A DNA stretch of 64,000 nucleotides from Beroe forskalii (taxonomy: Eukaryota > Ctenophora > Nuda > Beroida > Beroidae), in assembly GCA_011033025.1 (NCBI GenBank), contig WFMF01000089.1:124001-188000 (forward strand), given 5' to 3'. Shown one piece after another: positions 45,797-57,100 of this stretch (positions are counted from its first letter, which is position 1; the number at the start of each line of letters is the position of its first letter). The notes beneath the pieces are model-generated. The model was given only the letters and a program-made list of their open reading frames with translations, ran no database searches and had not been told where the DNA came from. Position numbers and translations under genes: made by a program.

Positions 45797-46410
45797 CATC
45801 TTTGTGTGTGCGTGTTATTGTAAATTTTGGAGATCAATAAAATATTTTGTTTACATTAATATTTTGTTTACTTACTTATAACTAAAGGGTTACAGCTATC
45901 TATGTTGCTTAACATGTATACCCCTGTTATAGTTATTGTTTGCCAGACGTTGTCTGCCCCATATTTTTTTCAAAATAAGGGCCAGAACTTTAAGTTGAGA
46001 ATCGGAAAAAGCCGCGCATGGGTTAAGAATAGGAACTCGCGTGCGCGGATTACAGCCCGCGCCGTACGTTGTACTTGAAGGTATAGACAATGAAATGCCA
46101 ATATGCATCAAAATTGCTCAAGATTAAGGATAATTGATTACAGTCGACACGTATCATATCATATGAATTCACTAAAAGTAAAATATAATTATTAATTAAT
46201 TGGTTACGCAAATATAAAAGACAACTGAATAATAACACAACAGAATTCTGAGAACAATGTTTTAGTATTAATATGATACTAGGTCCCTTGGACTTAAATT
46301 GCCATAGGTTGCATCATGAGCTGAGTGATAAAAGCGGTTGAATCTCATGAAGCCAAAATTTAAAAGAAGGAAACAACTACTTATAGTATACTAGCAATAG
46401 CAGGTACCTA

Positions 46411-46624
46411 CCTTAGGAGGTGTATTTATGTGGAGTTAAATTTTGGTGTTTACAAATTTGGTAGGTTGTAATTTCTTAATTTGGGGATCTTTCTCAAGTC
46501 ATTACTCTAGTTAACATATGATAATGACGTCATTTTGAACTGTCATGGTGGGTAAAAATATGGGGATTTTTCCGAAAAATCCCCAAATTACAACCTTCAT
46601 AAATACAGTAAACACCTCCTAAGG
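46411..46624. mobile_element. 214-bp MITE with TA target duplication
   Basis: Ends CCTTAGGAGGTG and inverse CACCTCCTAAGG, flanked by TA (46409-46410 and 46625-46626). Inner arms share TTGTAATTT and TTTGGGGAT blocks. Fits a Tc1/mariner-type non-autonomous element. Confidence 0.85.
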
Positions 46625-47466
46625 TATTCTCACGTTCAATAAAATCTTTCATACAGTAGTGAAAAATCAAATTTTTGAAATCTGAAAATCACTATTATCG
46701 ATTATTTTTGGCTAGGGCCAACTTGGAAAATAAATATTTTCATTTCTCAGGTGTTAATGAAAAATGGGCTTGATGAAAATAGACAGATTTCCCATGAAAT
46801 TGCACAATTTCTCGAGATCGGGAGCCAAGGCCCTGCAAGATATTTATTTCTGGGGGGGGGGGCATTAATTCCCATAACAAATTTTCATTTTTCAAAGCCC
46901 TGATCTTACATAATAAAATCGTGTTTTGTTTGAAAAAGGCGAATTTCAAGGAACTTATGTCTTTATGTGTACTTGAACTTCATTTTGATACATTGAAATT
47001 TTTGAAAAAGATTCCTGGCTTAGGCCCCTAGCAGCATTCTGGGAGCGGGGTTTTCGAAAACGAGGGGTATGTCTCTCTTCTCTCCTCACTCCCTTAGCGA
47101 GGATCGTGTAGTCCCATGATTTTTTCACTATAGATATTCTTTTCAGGAAACAATATCTCATTTCTTTTGGTGGATAGGTCAGCACGTCGAACAAATTCTA
47201 ACAGTGGGATCGTTCTAGCCAAAACACCAATAGGGGTGAGTTCACAGCTTTTTGGGAGTTATTTACTGGATTATCAACCAGGATAAGTACAGTAGTTCTT
47301 GCTGGTGTAATACAATGTTTGTATGGACTTATGGAAATGGCGGTGAAGTCAGTTTTGGTGAGGCTGAATAGGTTGACTGTGGAGTGGTATGAACCAAGAG
47401 TACCTAGGTTCCAAACTTTTCCAGTGCGTCAAATAGTTATTCCCTTATATACTTATTACTTTATCA

Positions 47467-50400
47467 ATGAGTACCTTCTTTCTCCAGGTTGGAAGTGTTT
47501 ATGCAGAGAACATCACAAAAGAAACTGCTGACGTCATATGCGCTGAAATGGGATTTGAATCTGCCTTTGATTGGTTGGGACTTGGTGTATCACTAAGATT
47601 TGAAATGAAAGAAACTGCAAAAGTTATATCCAGACCAATTTTGATAGGAGCACACTGTTCTCAGAATCAAACGTCATTTGAGGATTGTCTCTTCCAATTT
47701 TTAACTGAAAAATTCAATTCAAACATTGTCAAGGAGAATATGAGGACACCTGAAAAAACAGCCCTTGCATTGACGTGCAAATCCAAACAAGGTTCAGGCA
47801 TGGAAGATTGCAAATATGACCATTATAATGGGGCAATAAAGAAAAAATGTGGGGGCCTCAAGAGCGAGTTTGACACGTTTAGTTGTCAGTTTGGAGATGA
47901 GTATTACTCTGTTTTAATTAGCAGGAATACTGTCAACACTCACAAAATGTTAGTAACCAACAGATGCTCTCAAGATCTTTACAATTACCAGAACTGCGGA
48001 ATAAAACCCAAGAATGAGGATGAAAACAAGGCAAACAATAATGATTTGGGGTTAGTATGCAAAAATGTAATATGTCCATTGGATGCGGTTGATCAGGCCA
48101 GATCGCAGGGCTGGAGATACCAAATTGTTTGTCTCCAGGATTATTGCGCAGATCTTGCACGAGACAGTGAGGTTCATATCTTTCAGGAGTGTTCCAAATT
48201 CAAATATCAAGACTGCCCTGTGATTAGTGCAAATGGGATACTGGCAGATAACTTGAATCAACACCAATCATGGTCAATAATAAAATGTGACATGATATGT
48301 CAGGAGAGCACTTATTGCCTTGATGAGGCCATGTGCAATGGATTTCGATATGGGATATTTTGCAAGAAAAACTCTCTTCCGCAATACGTTAGACCACAGA
48401 AAATATGTGACTCAAAACTTGACTGTGATGATAGGTCCGATGAAAAGTGGCCATGTCACAGTGAACAAAGCACCAACAGATTAGGAGATCATTCGCAGCC
48501 ATCGTGTGAAAAATATAAACCAATTATGAATTATACAAGGTGTGGGCCAGTTGAACCTAAGTTTCTTTTCCATGAAGGAGCATCACGACTGCAAAAGTCA
48601 ATGGAAAACTGCTTTGACCCAAGTGAATGTGGGGCTCTGTTGACAGACCCGTATGAATTACAGTCCTATTGTGATAGGTTCAAAGATCAAACGAACTGCA
48701 CTGATCCCCTTAGAGGGGTACTACGCTGTAACATCATCGGTTTCCCTTCCACAGTTTCCAAGATTGCTATCTGTAAGCGATTTGGCATAGTATTTTGTGA
48801 TGACATGCTTGACATCCAATGTGAAGTTATTTCACCTACATGCGAAGTTCACAAACACTTACTCTGTGATGGGATAGAGGATTGCCAAGATGGCAGTGAT
48901 GAACTAGAACATAGATGTAAATATCTCATACCTACAACATGTGATCGCAGGTATATTAGAGTATAATACTAATTTTTTACCCAATAACTCTGGCAATTCC
49001 TGAGAGAGACATTTCAAATTTTTGGTTCAAAATTGTATGACCCAGTTCTAAATTATCCCAAAATTTTATCAAAGGAGTACAATCAGAAGCCAAGTAAGTA
49101 TATATTTATTTTTCTCAGTCACTGCGTATTACCAACACTCAGTAGCATGTTATAAAATGCATGTAGTACAAAACTTTAAATAGATAAGCAAATAGCACTG
49201 CCCTCTAAATCGCTGTAAACCTGTTGTGAGACTACTATAATCAATTATCATTCAGTCCCATTTAGGCAAATGATTAGTAAATTAACTTCACATTAGTAAA
49301 TGAAGTATTTCTTCTAATTAATTTAATCATTGATAAGATGATACTCATATTAATAAGATCATTAATAAGATGATAGTTAAGTGATGCTTTTCAGTCAATC
49401 CCAACATCTACTTCCACAGGTACAGGCATGGTACTGAACTTCAGATATTGATTTCATGGTTGCATGATGGAGTGAAGGACTGTTTATTGGGAGAAGATGA
49501 GGAAGACATCTGGCCGACATGCCAAGTGTTTGACACAGTGAGAATAGTTATAGACAACTCCACTTGTGAGAATGTATTTGTTTGTGAGCCAGGAATGACA
49601 CACTATGTTCGAATAAACGACCTTTGTGAGGGTATAGAAGATTGCACAAAGGAAACGTCAGTGTGTCACACAGCAAGGGCTACATATAAGCCTTATGTGT
49701 CTCCCTTGCTTTATCAGGATAAATTTTATGCAATCCATTGCATTCCTGGTCTGGAAAGCATTGAATATCAGACCACCCCCTGCATTGATAGTGTCTTTAA
49801 GAATCCAGATTATCCAACACTTGGTATAACCAAGGAAACATTCGTAAGAACTCCTAAGGACAAGATAAACTGCAGTCATCTTTTTGGTAAGGTAATGGTA
49901 TACCTCAGCTGCCTAGGATTGTGTACTGACATTGAAACACCATGTCCCTTGGAAAACCTTCAACTAGAGAGTTGTTCACAAATGCACAATATCAAAAATA
50001 TAGCCTCCTTATCAGGGATAGGGCAGCTGACCATTGTCACAGAAAAAGGTCCTGGGAGCTATCACAATGATTGGTTTGAATGCAAAAACTTGCAACTGTG
50101 TATTTCGTATGATAAAGTTTGTGATCTTGTTAATGATTGTGGTGATAATTCAGATGAAATCTTTTGTTCCAACCATTTCGAATGCAGAGAATCAAAAGAA
50201 TTAATCCAAAAGACAAAGAAATGTGATGAAATTATTGATTGCAGGGACTATTCAGATGAGTGCAACTCAGATTGTGGGAAGTATATCATCCCTAATTATG
50301 CTTTGAAAGTATCATCTTGGACAATTGGTATCTTAGCAGTTGGTTTCAACACTGTTACCTTTTTGCGCCTGATTAGCAAAATAATAAGGAAATCTTCTTC

Positions 50401-51505
50401 AAGGGGCACTTCAATGCTTATTAACAACTCCTTAAAACTGATCATATCACTGGGCGATTTTCTAACTGGAGCTTATCTGGTTGCGGTATCGATAGTAGAC
50501 ACAGTAATACTTAGAGAAGACTTTTGCAGTGTTCATGTAGAATGGCTGAGCAGCAGTTACTGTGCTATCCTTGGAGTGGTTAGCACTTTTGGAGCTAACA
50601 TTTCCCTCTACTCAATGATGTTCCTGAGTATTTTTAGAGTCATCAGGATTAGAAGAGCCATGACCTTTGGTGATTTCAGATATCAAAAAGTGACCTTTCT
50701 GATTATTCTCAATGTTGTGATATGGTTTCCAGGACTTATAGCAGTCATCCCTCTTGTAAATCTTTTTGAGGATTTTTTTGTTAATGGTTTAGCTTACAGT
50801 GGAAATATGCCAATGTTTATTGGGTCAACAAAAAAGAAAGCACATGTTGAAGTATTTGAAAAATATTATGGAAAACTGGTAAGGCCTGATCTCAGCTGGA
50901 ACGAAATAAAGCGGTTGTTTAATGATATGTTTACAAATAACTATGGAGAAATTCCGAGGAGGAGTGTTCACTTTTATGGCAATCATGGAGTTTGTCTATT
51001 CAAATACTTTGTTAAGAGTGATGACCCCCAAAAAACCTATGTTTGGGTTAACATGATGTTGAATCTTATATGTACATTTGTGATTGTCATCTGCTACACA
51101 AATATCCTTCAGAATGCTAGAAAATCTGCTGACCTAGTAAATCAAATGGCGGGTGAAGAGGCAAGAGCGGCAAGGAATAAGAAAGACGCCCAACTTCACC
51201 GATCAGTTTCACAACTCATTCTAACTAATCTGGTCTGCTGGATCCCTTTTCTGTGCACATGCCTCTTACACTCATTGGAAATATTTGATGCCACCCCACT
51301 CTATCCAATCTTCACAGTTATAGCACTCCCCATTAATTCAGTAGTAAACCCAGTAATTTATGACAAATATTTGATGAAATGTGCAACTAATTTTTACCAA
51401 ATGGTTCAATTAAAATTCCAAGCTGCTCATGTTGTAGTAATGAGTTCATTGGGGTCAAAAAGAATTGAAAACACATCCTGTAATTCTGAACCTGATAGGA
51501 AATGA
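47467..51505 (+). CDS. SRCR / LDL-receptor class A repeat seven-transmembrane receptor (class A GPCR), 5' end incomplete
   Basis: Two exons are seen: one ending at 48950 (GT donor) and 49420-51505. The first opens at the ATG at 47467 or, more likely, is entered by an acceptor at 47487, because the SRCR domain lacks its first strand. The extracellular part has SRCR-like segments (VICAEMGFESA, HCSQNQTSFEDCLF) and several LDLa modules (CDSKLDCDDRSDE, CDGIEDCQDGSDE, CDLVNDCGDNSDE, CDEIIDCRDYSDE). One module is split by the intron. Seven hydrophobic segments follow from about 50,300. TM6 carries CWIP (51236) and TM7 carries NPVIY (about 51347), class A hallmarks. TM3 ends FRVIRI instead of DRY. 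Similar LDLa-rich receptors (relaxin-receptor or GRL101 type) normally have leucine-rich repeats before the membrane part; none is seen. Ligand unknown; no signal peptide found. Confidence 0.85.
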
Positions 51506-52262
51506 TTGGACGCCAGTGGTTAAAAGATACCTAGCACTTTTCACTGACAGGTATCTACTACATGTTGGCATAAGATACTAAAATTCACACTTCAGTTGAT
51601 TCTCTGGTAAGAGCAGGAAGAATGAAGATATTAGCAAAGAGAGAACAGAGTTTCATTGTACTATGGATGGGTCCTCTCAAACCAGTAGATCTCAACAGAT
51701 AAAAACTGATCTATAGGATTTCATGGAGATTAATCATAAAAACTTTCGAAACGGTCCATTGAACACTACAATAGGTGTGTGGAGCAGTTAAATGCTGGCT
51801 GGAATCATTATAGTTTATTCGGTAAAATTATCCTTTGATTTAGCTTATTAAGCTGTTATCTGAAGAGACGAACTGTTTTTAAAGTATCCCACACAGATGG
51901 TATTTTAGTATTTTAGTATTGTGTTGCCTCGTTGCTCTTACGAAATAACTTATTTTATCATTATATTATTATTATTGTAACTATTAAGTTGTTATATTAT
52001 GTATTATCATTTCAACCATTAACATATTGTTATCATAGCTGTTGCTTCCTTATGAAAAATGCATTCAAAATAAATAATGGAATCATAGTTTATAAAAAGT
52101 CGTTCAAATCATAGTTTTGAAACTAAAAAGCACTGTTATTTGTTCTTAAATAATCAAATGAATGTTGATATCTATCTTTTGACCCGTTGCTTTCGATCTA
52201 TTGAGACACATATGCGTAAGTTTGCGCTTGTTACGAATTGGTTTCCGGCCTAATCAGGGGCG
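51506..52262. other. 3' flank of the receptor gene
   Basis: AT-rich, no gene. AATAAA in the plus sense near 52068 could be the receptor polyadenylation signal. Confidence 0.45.
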
Positions 52263-52640
52263 TCGAACTATGCCCGATTCTCCTAGAAACGGGGGCGTTG
52301 AACCACACAGGGGGGTCGAACCACACAGGGGCGTCGAACCACACAGGGGGGTCGAACCACACAGGGGAGTCGAACCACACAGGGGGGTCGAACCACACAG
52401 GGGAGTCGAACCACACAGGGGGGTCGAACCACACAGGGGGGTCGAACCACACAGGGGGGTCGAACCACACAGGAGCGTTGAACCACACAGGGGGGTCGAA
52501 CCACACAGGGGGGTCGAACCACACAGGGGGCGTCGAACCACACAGGGGTGTCGAACAACACAGGGGCATTGAACCACACAGGGGCATCGAACCACACAGG
52601 GGCGTCGAACCACACACTGGGGCGTCGAACAACACTGGTT
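52263..52640. repeat. 18-bp minisatellite (GTCGAACCACACAGGGGG), about 20 units
   Basis: Units differ mainly in the GGGG run length and in CGTCG versus GGTCG. Open frames on both strands (Thr-Gly-Gly-Ser-Asn-His and Pro-Pro-Val-Trp-Phe-Asp types) come from the period and are not genes. Confidence 0.95.
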
Positions 52641-53635
52641 TGGAAGTTTGGAGCAATGAGCAATGCCGCGCGTGCGTAAAAGCAGGGATATGGTTAGAGC
52701 AAGACAACCGTCTCGTCGTCGCTCACATCCTGGAGCAAGGAACAAGTCGAGTAGGTAGTCAAGCCGTCAAGTCAAGTGGAGTCGTCAAGTCAAGTGGAGT
52801 CCTCCATGAACGCAGCTACTGTCGTAGTTTGAATTTCAACGCTACTGAATCACATTGCAAGAGGGTGCAAAAAGGAGGCAAAAGGGTGTTAAAAGGAGGC
52901 TAAAAGTCGGCGTCGACAGTGTAGGGCCAGTTAAATCAGGACCGGATTAAAATAAGGGCCAATTAAATAAGGGCAGGTTCAATGAGGGCAAATAAGGTTG
53001 CTGTATTTTCATGAGCTCAAGGTCGATCAATTACGAAATAAAGGCTTGAAGGTGTTATACCTACTGCAAGCCTGTCTAAAAATTTCAATTCAATACAATT
53101 ATCACCTAATCCGAAGTCTCAACATAATTTGACCGTTCCAAGGAAAAAATTCATTGTGTTTGAAATCAACTCGGTATTATCAAACAACCAAGTTGAAAAC
53201 CACTTTGATTGTACTCTATCCACCGTTTTGTGGATGATTCCAAAGTAACGCTACAAAACCCAACTCATGTAATGGGCTTGAAGATATCATGCACCAGAAC
53301 TGGTACAGAATCCGCAAGCCGGTCCAAAAAAAGTTAAATTATTATTATTATGACCGAAAGTTGAGTGTTGACGAAATATTACCCTTCAAAAAACAAATCA
53401 TTGTGTTTGAGTTCAATATGAAATTCAAAGAGGGTATCGGTGAGTGATCCTCACTTTATACCGTTCCATTTTGTAAGTAAGTGTTAGAGGCGGTTAAGAA
53501 GCCAACATAAGTAGAGTAGTGAATATGGACGATTAGAATTTCTCTGCAAGGCCCTTCCGTTCGACAAATATCTAGTTCTTGAAGTATAAGATCCAGACCT
53601 TGGGTCAGAAGTGTTGTGGATGGTGTTGTCCCCCT
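52641..53635. other. Spacer downstream of CDC23; no exon recognised
   Basis: Contains short GTCAAGTCAAGTGGA repeats near 52760-52800. The last CDC23 exons would be expected here on the minus strand but were not found. Confidence 0.4.
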
Positions 53636-54104
53636 AACCCCCCCTCCTCCCTCAAATCCAACACCGTACCTACCCACACATCCAGCCACCCACCCTTTCA
53701 CAGACCCACCCAACCCACCTTCCCACCCAACCCACCTTCACTCCCACCTTCCCACCCACCCACAAACCCACCTTCCCGCCCACCAACCCACCCACCCACC
53801 CGCCCACCCACACTCCCACCTTCCAACCCACACTCCCACCCACCTTCCCGCCCACCAGCCACCTACCCTTTTACAGTCCCACCCGCCCACCTACCCACCC
53901 GCCAACCTACCCACCCGCCCACACTCACACCCACCTTCCCACCCACACTCCCGCTCCCATCCAACCCACCTTCCCGCCCACTTTCCCGCCAACCCACCTT
54001 CCCACCCAACCCACCTTCCCGCCCACACTCCCACCCACACTCCCACCCACCCACCCACCCACCACTCCCCGCCCACACTCCCACCCACACTCCCACCCAC
54101 CTAC
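53636..54104. repeat. (CCCACC)n-rich degenerate array abutting a CDC23 splice donor
   Basis: CCCACC, CCTTCCC and CACTCCC units run up to base 54104, the first intron base next to the exon at 54105-54239. The donor itself (GTAGGTGGGTGG in gene sense) looks like one more array unit. Reading through on the minus strand gives a Gly/Val/Trp-rich tail in frame with the exon. Confidence 0.93.
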
Positions 54105-57100
54105 CTTCTTCGTCGTGTAGCGTCTCACACACCCGGGCTAGCCGGATCATGGCGATGTCCTCCTGGTCCCCGACATTGAGGGCCCGCATGTAGCACTTCT
54201 TAGCTTTGGCAGGCTGCTCCAACTTCTCGTAACTAGCTCCTGAAACATATGGGGATCATGAGGAGCTTAGGAGGAAGGGGGTTATAGCATATACCCAAAG
54301 AAACTCAAGTAGTTCCTGAAACTCTAATACGTCATTTCTCATCACATTTATGCAAGAATTTCGGTAAAAGTATGCATAGAAATTTTTAAAAAATCTTGTG
54401 ATAAAAACAGTGATTCAGTTAAGACTGAAACAGCAACGTTAAAATTTGTCGTACTCGTATTTACCCCAAGCAATCATCGTAAAATTAAGTAGGTATAATC
54501 TAATGAATCATCTTAAACTAAACTGCATGTCTCCAAGCAATCATTGTAGGATTGAGTAGGTATAATAATCTAATGAATCACGCTAAACTTCAAAACTTAA
54601 AGAAAATTTAGAAAACTGGTTGTGATTACAGTAAAACAATTATTACAGTACCCAGTGCGACGATCATCCTGGAGTCAGTGGGCCGGAGTCGCTGAGCCTC
54701 CATGTAGTAGTAGAGACAGTAGGCATGCATCTTCAGCAGCTCGTACGTCTGTCCGATACCGTACCAGGCGCGGTAGTCTCGGGGGTTCACCTGTCGAGGG
54801 TCGGGGTGAAGTGGGTGATGTATCCTGTGGTGTTGGAAACCGACCCTAACTCCTCATCAACGATCCAGAAACGCGGGATTCTATTTGGTCTCAGATAAAT
54901 GGTAAACCGTATTGAATTGGGAATGCTTTATTAAATCTGTGTAGTAAATCTGTGTAGTTAGACTTTCATAATAAAGCCAAGCCCGAGGGGCTAGTAATGG
55001 TTACGAACCGTATAAACAACTTATGCTGCATCCACTGTATTGTAAATGAGATAAATTAAAAAAAACTTGTTTTAACTTTTCAACTAACGTCAATTGCGTT
55101 TCTGTAGCACTCAATGGCCATGTTGTAGTTCTTTAGCTCCACGTACTCGTGACCCATCAGAGTCCAGGCTGACAAGTAATCGGGGTCCAGTCTCAAGGCT
55201 CTTTGGAAGTAGGTGAGATAAGATCATGTTCATTTCAATGTTCACTCTAATGTTCACTCTAATGTTCACTCAATTGTTCACTCAGTATTCACCCAGATGT
55301 CCATTGACCATTCAAATGATCATTCAAATTTTCACTCAAATGTCCACTCAAATTTCCACCCAAATGTTCATTCAAATGTTCCTTAGATGGAAGGCATTAT
55401 AAAAAAGGCACCCCCCCAGAGGCTCCCAGTGATTTCAAAATGCCACAGTTGCACTGGTCTACCACCAGTGAGGCAAGAATTTCACGGGCCCAGCCCGGTG
55501 CACAGAGAAATCATAATGTCATGCGGATGTCACGTGACTGACCCGGGATTCAATATTTTCACTGGTCTACCACCAGTGAGGCAAGAATTTCACGGGCCCA
55601 GCCCGGTGCACAGAGAGATCAAAATGTCATGCGGATGTCACGTGACTGACCCGGGATTCAATGTTTTCACTGGTCTACCACCAGTGAGGCAAGAATTTCA
55701 CGGGCCTAACCTGGTGTAAGTTTTATTCCGTTTCATATTACACTATGATATATCATTGTTTACACACATTATCAAATTACTTCCGGTAATGTTGTTTCCC
55801 CACACACTTTACAGCTACATGTTACAGCGTACACACAACACAATCTGCGTGTAGCAGTGTGTGAATCATGGAGTACATTGTATCAGTGCAACAGTGATAG
55901 AGTAAAGAGCTCCTGGGACTGGGAACAAACACTGAAACAGTGAAAGGTTCTTGATTTCAAAAGCATGAAATTTGAAAATGTAAAAAAAATTTTCAAAGCT
56001 ATAGTCATAACTATGTGAATTACATACCATATTAAAATGTCCTTAGACCTATAGTCTGGTCAGTATATGCAGGGGAGAGGGATGAATTCAAAATTGTGTG
56101 AGTTGTTTAGGCGTTAGGCCAAATTACCTAGAACAGACATAACTGCACCACGAACTATATAATTGTATATTAGGTTTATCATCGTGCATCATCATCATGA
56201 GATGAGATGGTTTAAATCAATTCCGTACATGTATAGTCCCAAATTAACCATCAATTTGGTATCTGATATATACTGTATGGCGTATTTCCCAAATTAACCA
56301 TCAATTTGGTATTGATGGTTTTTATATACTGTATGGCGTATTTGGCATAAGTAGTACATAAGTAGTGTGCGAATTTCACACTCTTTCAGTTCAATCGTTT
56401 CATTCAAGTTCTGAATTTAAAGTAAAGCTCTAAAGAAGTGTAAAAGGATGAAAAGTACCTAATGAGTAATGAATGCTAAGAATCTAAGATCGCTGCTAAC
56501 TGGCACAAGTGCAGTGTGTAAGTAAAATAAGCGTGCGTGTTTAAAGTGTGTAAAGCTTTTGTTTAAGCGCGATTGTGTTTATAAGTGTGAGGTGTGTAAG
56601 TGTAAGCGCGAGTGTGTAAAGTGTAAGTGCGAGTGTGTAAGTTGTATAAAGTGCGTGTGTAGGGTGTGTAAGTGTGTAAGCGTGAGTGTCTAAAGTGTGT
56701 AAGCGTGATTGTGTAAGTGTAAAAGTGCGAGTGTGTAAGTGTGTGAGTGTGTAAGCGCGAGTGTGTAAGTGCGAGTGTGTAACTGTGAAAGCGCGAGTGT
56801 GTAAGTGTGTAAGCGCGAGTGTGTAAAGTGTGTAAGCGCGAGTGTGTAAAGTGTGTTAAGTGTGTAAGTGCGAGTGTGTAAGGAAATAAGCGTGAGTGTG
56901 TAAGTTTTTAAGCGCGAGTGTGTAATTGTGTAATGTGTGCAAGTGTGTAAGCGCGAGTTTGTAAAGTGTGTAAGTGTGTAAGCGCGAGTGTGTAAGTGTG
57001 TCAGTGTGTAAGTGCGAGTGTGTGAAGTGTGTCAGTGTGTAAGTGCGAGTGTGTAAAGTGTGTAAGTGTGTAAATAAGCGTGAATGTGTAAGTTTTTAAG

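Larger units (their letters stand above)
44372..47466. other. Intergenic region between RNASEH2B and the receptor gene
   Basis: The two genes point away from each other, so promoters for both should lie here. Two inverted-repeat elements are present (45548-45796 and 46411-46624). The other short open frames show no recognisable similarity. Early exons of the receptor may lie above 47,300 but could not be defined. Confidence 0.5.

Noticed and set aside
52201-52903. Several frames of Gly-Gly-Ser-Asn-His-Thr and Pro-Val-Trp-Phe-Asp type
   Set aside because: 18-bp array by-products.
53456-53713. Minus-strand frame as a candidate last exon of CDC23
   Set aside because: Sequence (LDLILQELDICRTEGPC) does not match the CDC23 C-terminus, and no acceptor in phase was evident.
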